Source: Diphasiastrum complanatum (taxonomy: Eukaryota > Streptophyta > Lycopodiopsida > Lycopodiales > Lycopodiaceae). From it: a DNA stretch of 64,000 nucleotides. This document shows, piece after piece, positions 12,149-21,112 of the stretch. The notes under the pieces are model-generated. The model was not told where the DNA came from, searched no databases, and saw nothing but the letters and a program-made list of their open reading frames with translations. Position 1 is the stretch's first letter. The number at the start of each line of letters is the position of its first letter. The position numbers were made by a program, and so were the translations under genes. The DNA is taken from the NCBI GenBank assembly GCA_029204225.1, contig CM055099.1, forward strand, positions 62,999,142 to 63,063,141, read 5' to 3'.

Positions 12149-12593
12149 TTACTTATTCTCATATGGAATCAGGCAGAATTTGGCCACAGGACTGCAATCG
12201 ATGAAATATACAACCTTTTTAAATTTGGCCTCTTTTGCCTTCACAACACCCATGAAAAATGGACTCACAACAAAAATGAGTCCCTCCGAATCCATACTAA
12301 TACTATGCTGCAAAAAAATTTGGTCGACATCAACAATCACATCTGTGATTTCTGAACTTTTATATTTAAGCTCTATACAAAATTTGGGACCTAATCTATA
12401 GTTTCTATTTCAATTTGGAAGGAAAAAGTCAAAATCATTTCCGAGCAAATCAATTTTATTGCCTAAATAAGTCTCATATTGATTGCAATGATCAGAAGAG
12501 AAAAAAAAATTGATTGGGATTGCATGGGATTCTAACAAAAAGGTTATGTACAGGTTTTGAATCTGATGCCCCAACAATACTAATGGATTTTTA
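12149..12593 (-). pseudogene. Decayed reading frame downstream of the H3-like gene
   Basis: Starting after a TAA at 12593-12591, the minus strand reads 'KSISIVGASDSKPVHNLFVR' and 'IPCNPNQ', shifts frame at an A9/T9 homopolymer (about 12501), and continues 'YETYLGNKIDLLGNDFDFFL', stop, 'RLGPKFCIELKYKSSEITDV'. The final open stretch (12340-12149) contains 'GLIFVVSPFFMGVVKAKEAK' and 'VVYFIDCSPVAKFCLIPYEN'. One homopolymer shift and one TGA separate long protein-like segments, so this is probably a recently broken coding sequence. The family is unknown to me. Its proximity and strand suggest it once belonged to, or was fused with, the H3-like gene. Confidence 0.38.
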
Positions 12594-12744
12594 AGTTATC
12601 TTATCAAGCTCCTCTTGGGTAATCTCCACCTTCGGTGAAGAAACCTTCTGAGGATCTGGACAAATAACAACAGGAGGAGATGGAGATTCTCTTAATCAGA
12701 ATCTGATTCAGAGGACAAAAAGATCCAAGGTCACTTTTCAGGGA
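12594..12744 (-). pseudogene. Acidic/proline-rich coding-like remnant after the H3-like stop
   Basis: On the minus strand short frames read 'LSSESDSD' and, one base shifted, 'ESPSPPVVICPDPQKVSSPK' then 'VEITQEELDKIT', ending at TAA 12593-12591. The acidic-Ser run followed by a Pro/Lys linker looks like a disordered protein region broken by single-base indels. It may be the remainder of the H3-like protein's C-terminal extension or a second exon. Confidence 0.3.
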
Positions 12745-13260
12745 TTACCTTAGAGGAAGGGAAGTAGCTAGCCTATGAGATCCAGCTTTCTTAGAAACAG
12801 CATGTTTTCTTTTCCTTCTTGAGGTAGCTGGCAAGTAAGTTCTATCCAAAGGCAGGTCTCTGGAGGTGCTAGCGTTATCCACATGAAGACCTAAATACCG
12901 GTCCCGAAGTCGTTTGAGAATAACAAAATCTTTAGGCATGATGGTAACACGCTTACCATGCATTGCCAGAAGACATGAATACTCAAAAAATTGGGATAGG
13001 AAATCTTCAACAACACTTTGTGAGACATGCATGGCTGTCGCGGCAAAACGAACATCTAGCCCAAGTGACAGGGTGACATTTCTAACAGATCGGCCAAAAG
13101 GAGCTCTAGGGATCAACAATTCTGTTGATCTCTGGAGTTTTCTGATCTCCCTCAACCAGACCTCCTTCCTACCATGTCTATGGCTAGTACCAGGGGGGAC
13201 ACGGGCACGGGAGAGATGTACAGAGGTAATAGCATGGGCAGTGGTCTTCATCCTAGCCAT
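12745..13260 (-). CDS. Divergent histone H3-like protein, 171 aa
   Basis: Single-exon frame with a clear H3 histone fold. The alpha-N helix 'LREIRKLQRSTELLI' plus 'PF' matches 14 of 20 canonical positions (residues 36-55). Alpha-1/loop-1 ends 'LDVRF' (68-72), alpha-2 spans about 74-101, and 'GKRVTIMPKD' (102-111) is the loop-2/alpha-3 signature. Loop 1 has the canonical H3 length, lacking the insertion usual in CENP-A/CENH3. Starting at the ATG at 13260 gives MARMKTTA, echoing the canonical MARTKQTA; two earlier in-frame ATGs (13269, 13263) would spoil this. The tail keeps the K4-equivalent (Lys5 counting the initiator Met) but loses K9 and the K27/K36 contexts. A 50-residue C-terminal extension follows, with a basic SRRKRKH patch (147-153). 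Canonical H3 stops about where this extension begins. The terminal AAGGTAATC could act as a splice donor. Could be a variant H3, or a pseudogene given the decayed frame next door. Confidence 0.75.
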   Translation of the reverse strand: MARMKTTAHAITSVHLSRARVPPGTSHRHGRKEVWLREIRKLQRSTELLIPRAPFGRSVRNVTLSLGLDVRFAATAMHVSQSVVEDFLSQFFEYSCLLAMHGKRVTIMPKDFVILKRLRDRYLGLHVDNASTSRDLPLDRTYLPATSRRKRKHAVSKKAGSHRLATSLPLR

Positions 13261-13601
13261 CATGGTCAAATATAAAAGAAGGACACAAAAAATATTTGTA
13301 GAAGAAAAGACACAAAAAGATTTTCGAAAGAAAGGACAAAAAATAAATTTTGCAACAGAAAGAAGATTGATAGACAGAGTATCGGTTTGGAGCGCAAGAT
13401 TATTAATAGAAAAAAAAGGAGTTGAAGTTCTGTGCTTAAAAGCGATATTGAAGATATCGTGGTATTGATCTCGAGCGCGGGGGATGTTGGCGGGTACTAG
13501 GAGGCTGTTGGACGCGCTTGAATTCGATATTCAGATGTAAAAACTGAAAATTTGCGAGAAAAAATCAAAAATCCGTGGGGATATTTAGAAAATTTTTTTT
13601 G

Positions 13602-13735
13602 CACGTGTGGAAAATTGACATGGGACATGTGGCATTATTTCGGTGGTCCACGTGTCAGTCCGTATAGTAATTATGACTCATTGATGAGGGTCATGTGGGT
13701 ATTTGCCATGTGCCCTAATCAAATTTAGCCACGTG
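13602..13735 (-). promoter_or_regulatory. Cluster of three CACGTG (G-box) sites
   Basis: Perfect CACGTG hexamers at 13602-13607, 13649-13654 and 13730-13735; the last two in the context CCACGTGTCA. Related CATGTG and CACGTAAC words lie between and beside them. They sit about 340-475 bp upstream of the H3-like ATG. CACGTG is the established plant bHLH/bZIP core (light and abscisic-acid signalling). Assignment to the H3-like gene is inference; the block could also be a transposon LTR, since TGTTGG occurs at 13488. Confidence 0.4.
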
Positions 13736-13891
13736 TCATTCGGCACGTAACAACTATCACATCAATCATTTTATGTACGGATTAATCCGAATAGTAATCA
13801 TCCTCACACCTTCTAAAACACTCTCACAAGAACCAAGCCACATTCATCACTCACACGCTCAACCAAATACTCAATCCATTCAATCAAACCA

Positions 13892-14320
13892 TTGCAATCT
13901 CAACACCATACAAACTTTGAATCAAACCCTAATCACCACACTAACATTAGTGGCCTCCATAAGAGAGTGGGGGAGTGGTGCATTCAAGGCTCTCTTCCAA
14001 AACTAGCCAAGATGCCATTTTTGTCAAAGGCTAGGGAGGCCATTCAAGTTTTTCCTTTTGTACACTCTAGAAGCCCAAAATGTCAATGGCTAGTGGGTGT
14101 ACCTCCCAAAGTTTTTAGCCTCCAAGGTGTTTTGGCATTTATTATCCAAATTTTGGGTGAGGCCTTTTTTCAACCCCTATTTTTAGTAGGCGGCCTTCAT
14201 TTTTCTTTGTGTACCTTTGTTTTTGGCCTACCTTCAATTTTTCAAGAGTCGTGCGCCTACTGCTCATTTGTCTGGGTTTTTAGTCTGTTGGGTAACCACT
14301 TGGCCCACACATTTCATTAA
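13892..14320 (+). CDS. Hypothetical ORF, 142 codons
   Basis: Open frame with a polar, Asn/His/Gln-rich start and a strongly hydrophobic second half ('VLAFIIQILGEAFFQPLFLV'). No recognisable family, no signal peptide at the start, and no homologous copy. The hydrophobicity is explained by the T-rich sequence. Probably chance, or an LTR region. Confidence 0.13.
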   Translation: MQSQHHTNFESNPNHHTNISGLHKRVGEWCIQGSLPKLAKMPFLSKAREAIQVFPFVHSRSPKCQWLVGVPPKVFSLQGVLAFIIQILGEAFFQPLFLVGGLHFSLCTFVFGLPSIFQESCAYCSFVWVFSLLGNHLAHTFH

Positions 14321-14630
14321 TTGCTCGTAAATTGCCCAAACCTTGCCGTTAGGATTTCTATGATTCCTTGACACTGAATCCATATTTCTCGGTCTCATTT
14401 TTACCCAAAACTTTTCTTTCTTGGTTTTTTCTTCTGTGGTTGACTTTTTCGCCCTTCAAAATTCCAAACTAGCCCACTATTGGGCAAGTGCACCATTTTC
14501 CACTTACACTTTGTATCATTCGAGCACATTGAACAATGCAAGTGATGTAATTTTTTTGAGCCCAAGAGCAATCCCCATGATAGATTGTTATGGGCTGCTG
14601 ACCAACTCAAACCATTCTTGGCCAAGGGCC

Positions 14631-14635
14631 AGGTT
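14631..14635. repeat. Target site duplication AGGTT (left)
   Basis: AGGTT precedes the LTR start TGTTGG at 14636 and is repeated exactly at 20019-20023 after the LTR end …TTACGACA. Confidence 0.8.
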
Positions 14636-14729
14636 TGTTGGATTTCTTATGCTCAGTCTTAAACAAATCGTTCAAGTAATGAGCATCCTGAAAATTGAAG
14701 GCTGACAGCATATTTTAGGCCTTTACATT
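14636..14729 (+). mobile_element. 5' LTR of the Copia element, left part
   Basis: Aligns with 19295-19385 ('TTTCTTATGCTCAGTC', 'GTAATGAGCATCCTGAAAA'). Homology stops near 14729, where the nested block begins; about 200 bp present in the 3' LTR (19386-19590) is absent here. Confidence 0.8.
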
Positions 14730-15905
14730 CTCTAAAGAGGATCCTAGTCTTTCCCCTTGAGGAAAAACCCAACTGACATTGGATATCACCCATACTTAGT
14801 GAGTTTCAGTTCTGAAGGTAGCCGTCCGAAATGAAGACCAATTGCTCCATAGAAGATCTCCTTTGAAATTGCCCTTTCCAACTTTTGACTTCATGCTTGC
14901 ATCTGGCGGGCATTGTCGCAAATGAAACTAACCCAAGAAACAGGCTAGCCATCCATCCTTTGCAAATATTGAGTTGTTTTGTTGCCGTTCACGTGCGAGT
15001 ACTTGAACTGCAAATCCACCCCAGAGATTCTATAGTCCTCTTTGTTTAATGGTATTAGCCTTCAAAAGAAAGGTTCCTTCTCAAGCCATCAGCTCCTTGT
15101 ATCACAAGCAATCATGCAAACTAGACAAAGCACGAGTACTAAGACTCACCATGAATACATACAAGCAAGACACTCAGGCAGGTTTACTGACATATAACAA
15201 AGACAAGGTCCCCCTTTGAGATAGTCCTGCCAAAGGACCTTTGCCTGGCTGCGCCCATACAGATCGATCATAGAATCAGCCCACATAGGACACCCCTCCA
15301 ACTATCTGTGCTTTCACCATTAAGCAGCACATTATCTCAGTCACGCCCCACCACTTTTTGGTCGATAGCCCTTATAGCCAAACGATCGGCAGCTATCCCG
15401 CACCGACAGCTAACCACCCGTGCTTTACACCCGAATTCGAGCAGCATCTCTGTATCAATGGTTAACCCGTACAGTTCGAATATGTCGCCCCGCACTCCAC
15501 AAGGCACAGATCGTGCTTACGCCAACCTAATGGCAGCACACTGCCTCATCTGTCCTACGTGCAGACAGCGCCAGGCCCAAACGGAGAGAACTGGCCGTGC
15601 TTACACCTCAAGGGCATCACCTTGACTCATCAAGTCCCTCCGTTCTGTCGACCACCCCGACTATGGACGCACCCGTGCTTACATTGTGGGCAGCACCTTG
15701 CACAACAATTGTCTTGATGAATCCCAAATAGTGGCCATTTCCGTGAGATCCGCATAGCTGACCGGCCAGTTGGCTCTGATATCACATGTAGCGCAGGCAT
15801 TCCAAAGGGAGCCGAGAACCACGACTTAGCTTCCCAGCCTTCAACTCTTGCCGTCCAAACCCACTTGACATACAAGTAGCCAACTCGCCAACAACGATCA
15901 GACTT

Positions 15906-16196
15906 AACCAGCTGGAAGTTCAGAAACCAACATTGAGATCCAACCCGGCGCCATGCTAGATCGGGGGTCCCGATGCAGGTGACTTCCCTCCAAGCAAGCC
16001 GCCCGACATAACCAAACTTAACCAACTCGAAGCTTTAACGAGTAACATCCATTCCAAGCAAGTGGTCTGACTTGCATCATATTTAACCAACTGAAAGCTT
16101 TGTCACAAGCGCTGGAAGCCAACCTGGCGCCATGCCAGACTGGACAGCCATAAACAGGTAACTTCCACCCAAGCAAGCCATCCAACGCAGCCGATA
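15906..16196 (+). repeat. Imperfect tandem repeat, about 178 bp
   Basis: 'TTAACCAGCTGGAAGTTC…CCGGCGCCATGC…CAGGTGACTTCC.TCCAAGCAAGCC' (from 15906) recurs from 16084 as 'TTAACCAACTGAAAGCTT…CTGGCGCCATGCC…CAGGTAACTTCCACCCAAGCAAGCC'. A shortened middle copy starts at about 16018. Confidence 0.75.
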
Positions 16197-16294
16197 GGTT
16201 AGAGCCCGTTCTCCAAGAGATTAACCCATTCACGTTCATGCAAGGAACACTCAGAACCACAAGCCGCGACAGATATGGAGACAACCAGTTCCTA

Positions 16295-16368
16295 GACCAA
16301 ATGGTCCCGACATCATACCGCTAGCGCCACAGACCGAATGGTCCCGACGGCATATCGCTGGCGTCCCG
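16295..16368 (+). repeat. Tandem repeat, about 36 bp x 2
   Basis: 'AGACCAAATGGTCCCGACAT…CGCTAGCGCC' followed by 'AGACCGAATGGTCCCGACGG…CGCTGGCGTCC', inside the GC-rich nested block. Confidence 0.8.
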
Positions 16369-16997
16369 GGATACGACCCTCAGCTATGTGCCAAATTAAA
16401 AAGTTTGAAGTAGCCTTACAACTGGCGCTTTTACCGAACACTGAAACCCAGAAGGTAATCATAGTCAGTTTGAGGAAAATCCCACTTTATTGATAAATCT
16501 GAGAAGGTTACATTTCAAGTGTGTGACCGACCCTAGTCTCCGGGGCGCTGGCATGCCAAGGCGAGTGCCAAGACAACGTTCCAGCAAGGGAGCCTGAGAC
16601 TTGGTTGGAGCTCGCCCTGAGTCGCAACTCGCACTCCCCTATAGTATTGGTGGGATTCGCCACCTCCCCTCATACCAATTACTCTACCCAGACTGGTAAA
16701 GCACGTTCTCTCTCTCTAGAAAGTCATTTTCTCTCTCTAGAATCTATTGATCCCCAAGATTCCTTCAATCATGTCTAGATCGTGTGAGGTGATTGCACAT
16801 AGATCTGAGCTCTCTGGACTTCGCTAGAACCGATCAAAGATTTTCAGCCATAGGAACTTGGCGCCGGCTGGATTCTAGTCACAGTGGCACCGGGAGCGGC
16901 GCCGATGGCGCCGGGAGCAGTAGGGGCACTGCTGTCGCCGGGGACAATGCTAGCGCCTGTGGCGCCGGAAGTAAAGCTTGTAAAGGTAGCTTTACAA

Positions 16998-17421
16998 CAA
17001 TTACCCTAAAACAACTGGACAAACAAATATCCCAAAGTCGGTTGGAGATTACCAACTTTTTGTACATATGCAAAGACTGGTATAGATAGTCTTAAAGGCT
17101 TGTAAGATATTTTTGACACTTGTAAATCTCTATATTAGCTTAATCAAGCTATGTAATTTTCAATTTTTGGAATTTCTCTTTCAATCAGAGTTATCTGTAG
17201 CCAGCGTTATCATGCTCAGCAAGCTGAAGTTATTACTTCAAGCTATTGTACTCACTGTTGATATTTTATCAGGGTGTAGTTTTTTGTCTCACTATTGCGT
17301 TGTTCATTTGCGCAACTGTATGAATTCTTCTACTTGAATATTTTTGCTGCTAACTGTTGCGTTTCCATTCCTACATGAGCAACCGAGCCTCCGCTGCGCT
17401 CACGACCACCATTTTATGACA
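16998..17421 (+). mobile_element. 5' LTR of the Copia element, right part
   Basis: Matches 19594-20018 along its length ('TTACCCTAAAACAACT.GACA', 'TTGCTGCTAACTGTTGCG'), ending …TTTTATGACA immediately before the primer site. It is also related to the minus-strand LTR at 342-640. Confidence 0.9.
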
Positions 17422-17436
17422 TGGTATCAGAGTAGG
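17422..17436 (+). other. Copia primer binding site
   Basis: TGGTATCAGAGTAGG directly follows the LTR terminal ACA; complementary to the 3' end of plant initiator Met-tRNA. Confidence 0.85.
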
Positions 17437-17557
17437 CATTTCAGTAATCTGCATTTCTATTGCGGATTATCAGTCTTGTTTCTGTCAAGACGACTTTTAA
17501 ACAAATGCACAGTATTCAGACAATCGTTGTTTCTACCAACAATCTAGTCCAACCAGA

Positions 17558-18120
17558 ATGGATCCGTCATCCAGTTCATCTCTCATTGACAAACTCGATG
17601 AAAAATTGAAGGTTATGCTTCTAGCCAAAGAACTGTGGGACATCATTGGTGGCACATTACTCAAACCAAAAGGTGATGCAGTCGTCATCACCAAGCGCAG
17701 ACTGAGAGATGGCAAAACATTTGCCATGATCACCCTCAACATCAAGGACACTCAAATCAGCCACATACGTGTTGCTCAGACAACTAAGGATGCATGAGAC
17801 TTTCTAGCAACTCTCTACGACATTAGAGATGTTACATTCAAGCTCCATTTGAGGAAGAAATTCTTCAACCTCAGAATGTCTGAAGCAGATAGTGTTTCGA
17901 GCCACCTCAACACTTTCTAAAATCTTATGGAGCAGATGACTGCAACAAGCTCAGTCATAGAAGATTCCGATGCACTCACGACTCTATTATCAAGTCTACT
18001 TTAAGCCTATGAAAATTTACGAATAACAATTTCTACCCAGGAGCACCTCACTCTATCAAGAGTAATCTCGTTGCACTTACAAGAGGAGATTAGAAGATCA
18101 ACATCCTCCTCAGGCTCATG
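17558..18120 (+). pseudogene. Copia gag
   Basis: Begins MDPSSSSSLI with 'KLKVMLLAKELWDII' and 'TKRRLRDGKTFAMITLNIKD', typical of the Copia gag (UBN2-like) N-terminus. After a TGA near 17795 the reading continues ('FKLHLRKKFFNLRMSE', 'LMEQMTATSSVIEDSDALTT'). Several stops; no zinc knuckle was seen before the sequence jumps to integrase. Confidence 0.8.
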
Positions 18121-18239
18121 ATCGAATCCTCAAGCTCTGTATTCAAAAAATCAGAAGTTTAGATCCAAGAGATCTACAAAGTCAGGCTCTATTGACAAAA
18201 AGAGCAACATGCAGTTTGGACCAAATTTTGGTTCTGGAT

Positions 18240-18680
18240 CACTCATTGAAAGTGCCAAGAGCATGCTGACCCATGACTCTTTTCCCAAGAAATTTTGGGT
18301 AGAAGCTGTTACTACAGCCACCTATTTGCATAATCGATCCATCCCCAAAGCCCTGAATGACGACACACCTTATGAGATGTGGACATGATCAAAACCATCA
18401 CTCAAAGATATTCGAGTGTTTGAATGCATTGCATTCGCTTAGATCCTTGAGGATCTAAGAAGAAAGCTGGATGACAAGAGCAAGAAGACGATTTTCATCG
18501 GCTATTCCCAAAATCACAAGGCATACAAGCTCTACAATTTGGATACCGAGAAGACATTCACCAGTAGAGATGTCATTTTCGTGGAAGACCAGTTCCTCAA
18601 CCACAAAGGAAAAGCTGCTAATAATTTTGACTCATGGATCAGGCAACCGGTCAATTTCGATATAGAGATTCAATTGTAGA
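18240..18680 (+). pseudogene. Copia integrase C-terminal region
   Basis: 'ESAKSMLTHDSFPKKFWVEA' and 'TATYLHNRSIPKALNDDTPY' are the end of the integrase core. 'KLDDKSKKTIFIGYSQNHKA' and 'YKLYNLDTEKTFTSRDVIFV' then follow, the usual C-terminal block. The integrase zinc-binding and catalytic N-terminal half is deleted. Confidence 0.85.
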
Positions 18681-18779
18681 ATCTCGACGCTGACTCAAAT
18701 GATGAGTCAGAAACTCAACAAGTCAACCCACATCAAAGGACTGAAGTTCAACCCAGAAGGTCAAACAGGTCCAGACAGC

Positions 18780-19294
18780 CTCCATCCAGATTTATGAATG
18801 ATCCGGCTTTGTGCAGGAACCAAACACAGTTGCTGAGGCGATGTCTACTCCTGTTGCTGACCAATGGAAAGCAGCAATGGACACCAAATTCGATTCTCTT
18901 ATGGAGAATCAAACATGGACACTCTTTGAGCTGCCAAAGGATCAAAAACCAATTCCATTCAAATGGATATTCAAGGCAAAGTACGACGCTAAAGGAAGGC
19001 TAAATCGTTATAAGGCCAGACTAGTCGCCAAAGGCTTTTCCCAGATTCCAGATTTGGATTATTCAGAAACCTTCAGTCCAGTCGTCAAACATGCGTCGAT
19101 CTGCCTACTCCTCTCTTTTGCAGCCGCAACAGACCTTGAAATCCACCAGATGGATGTCCAGACTGCTTTCCTCAATGGAACCATCGAAGAGGAAATCTAC
19201 ATGACATAGCCAAAGGGATATGAACTCAATGGCAAGCAACAACACCTTGTATGCAAAATCCACAAGGCGCTCTACGGGCTGAAACAGTCACCCA
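18780..19294 (+). pseudogene. Copia reverse transcriptase, N-terminal half
   Basis: 'WKAAMDTKFDSLMENQTWTL', 'KWIFKAKYDAKGRLNRYKAR', 'LVAKGFSQIPDLDYSETFSP', 'LEIHQMDVQTAFLNGTIEEE' and 'ALYGLKQSP' follow in order, with one TAG near 19207. The domain is cut at 'LKQSP' by the 3' LTR, before the YVDD catalytic motif. Confidence 0.9.
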
Positions 19295-20018
19295 TTTCTT
19301 ATGCTCAGTCTTAAACAAATTGTTCAAGTAATGAGCATCCTGAAAAACTGAAGGCTGACAACATATTTTCAGGCCTTCACATTTTTTCCTTGTTGAGATT
19401 TTCTATGCCTCAGAAATCATTTTAAGGCACCTTCGTCTTTTTCGTCTTTTTTGCTCCTTAGCGAAAAATGCGACAAACTGGCCAAGTGGCAAGAATATCT
19501 TAGAAATCATTTTTTAGGCACCTTTGCATTTTCCTCGGCCTTTTTCGTTTTTACCGCATTTTTGGGCTGATCGACTTCGCCAACTCATGGGTTACCCTAA
19601 AACAACTAGACAAACAAATATCCCAAAGTTAGTTGGCAGTTACCAACTTTTGTATATGCAAAGATTGGTATAAATAGCCTTAAAGGCTTGCAAAATATTT
19701 TTGACACTTGTAAATCTCTATATTAGCTTAATCAAGCTATGTGATTTTTTATTTTTGGAATTGCTCTTTCAATCGTTATCTGTAGCTAGCTTTATCACGC
19801 TCAACAAGCTGAAGTTATTACTTCAAGCTATTGTACTCACTGTTGATATTTTATCAGAGTGCAATTTTTTGTCTCACTACTACGTCGTCCATTTGCGCAA
19901 ACTGTATGAATTCTTCTGCTTGAATATTTTTGCTGCTAACTGTTGCGTTTCCGTTCCTACACACCTACGCTCTGAGCAACCGAGCCTCCACTGTGCTCAC
20001 AACCACCATTTTACGACA
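19295..20018 (+). mobile_element. 3' LTR of the Copia element
   Basis: Longest intact copy of this LTR. It contains an internal imperfect repeat 'AGAAATCATTTTTTAGGCACCTTTG' (about 19407 and 19502) and ends …TTTTACGACA followed by the AGGTT target duplication. Confidence 0.88.
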
Positions 20019-20023
20019 AGGTT

Positions 20024-21112
20024 TACCACACCCAACAGCTTCCCCATCTTGCTTGTCCATCGTGAATGAACCACAACCTCAACGTCTTTTAAAAGTCTTG
20101 TGACCTTTGTCCATTTCTAGCGTGTATCTTCCAGCTCACTCTTTATATCATTCTATTTGCATCAAGACTTAAATTAGTTCATTTTTATACTTTGAAAATA
20201 TTGAGAAACTTAAACATTGAGAATACAAGTACCTCGTAGAGAATGCGGGCTAGCATAAACCGTGTGAGAGGGTACCACATGGCGTTACCCCACTTCAATT
20301 CAATGGCCTGAATTCTCTCCAATTCGGCCAACTCACTCTTCGAAAAGGACTTTGTGAAGTATTCAGTAGAGCACTCACACAGCCGACTCATGCTATATAT
20401 TTGGTCTCCCAAAGGTAAATGGCCTTGATGACCAAATAGTAACACAAGGGCAACCTTCTAACTAGCAACAAGGCCTTGAAGGGAGCTCCTAAGTTTCTCC
20501 AAACAACAATAGTCTTGTCGGGCAACTTTCCAAGCACCATCAAGTCCGTGAAGAGTGGCCTTCAACTTTTTTCAAACGACAATGCTTTTATAGGGCAATT
20601 GCCCAAGCAACAACAAGGCCCCAATAGACAACCTTCAATTTCATATAATAAGGGCTAAAAGTCATATTGAAACGATGAAAAAAGTGTTGCATAAATTTGA
20701 AAGGTGCTGATAGACACTTCAGCCACAACCCAAAGATGTATTTAGTGTTCCCTATGTGTGCACATGCACTGAACCAACTCGTATGCCATATAAGGGTATT
20801 TTTAACTTGAGTATAAAAACCCAAAAAACTCATATACTCCCACAACTCCTATACTTTATCTAGAGAAGCTAGTATAGAAGACTAGGTTCGTAAATTTGTA
20901 AGCTAGCAATGTTTGAAACAAATGTTACAAAGGTAGTTCATCAATGTCAAATTTGACAAAGATTTGATTATCATTAGGATTATAAAGTGTAATAAAATAA
21001 AGACAAACTTTGGGGTTTAAGTTAAAAAACTAATATAAATTACATTGAGTAGCTAAAAACACCTTTCAAATAAAATAAAGGAAATCTAGTCTCTCAATTT
21101 ATTTTCAAAGGT
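20024..21112. other. No gene seen
   Basis: A minus-strand 86-codon ORF (20185-20445, '…KSFSKSELAELERIQAIELK…') is the only protein-like stretch and matches nothing I recognise. The 20460-20640 segment repeats 'CAACAAGGCC' / 'GGGCAACTTTCCAAGCACC' style phrases loosely. No supported gene. Confidence 0.25.

Larger units (their letters stand above)
14730..16997 (+). mobile_element. GC-rich nested block, probably Gypsy LTR/leader
   Basis: Base composition differs sharply from the flanks. At 16858-16865 TTGGCGCC resembles the primer site of plant Gypsy (Tat/Athila-type) elements, which usually read TTGGCGCCGT. It is followed by a GGCGCC-rich leader. Upstream lie internal repeats of about 178 bp and 36 bp. 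The gag/pol ORFs one would expect of a Gypsy element are absent, so this would be an LTR plus a short leader piece. No clean target duplication was found. The longest ORFs (105 and 131 codons) match nothing I know. Confidence 0.45.
14636..20018 (+). mobile_element. Complete Copia LTR retrotransposon with nested insertion
   Basis: The 5' LTR starts TGTTGGATTTCTTATGCTC and ends at 17421, followed by a primer site. The internal region carries gag, a rearranged integrase piece and RT. The 3' LTR ends at 20018. Flanking AGGTT duplications show the two LTR outer ends belong to a single insertion. The 3' LTR lacks its first 7 bp and is joined straight to RT, so RNase H and the polypurine tract were lost by a deletion. 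The 5' LTR is interrupted by a GC-rich block (about 14730-16997). The element cannot move by itself. Confidence 0.82.

Noticed and set aside
12745..13260. Calling the H3-like gene CENH3/CENP-A
   Set aside because: Loop 1 has the canonical H3 length and 'GKRVTIMPKD' is closer to ordinary H3; the usual CENP-A loop insertion is absent.
12914..13468. 184-codon plus-strand ORF antisense to the H3-like gene
   Set aside because: Longer than the H3 frame but matches nothing; the opposite strand shows specific histone motifs, so this is a shadow.
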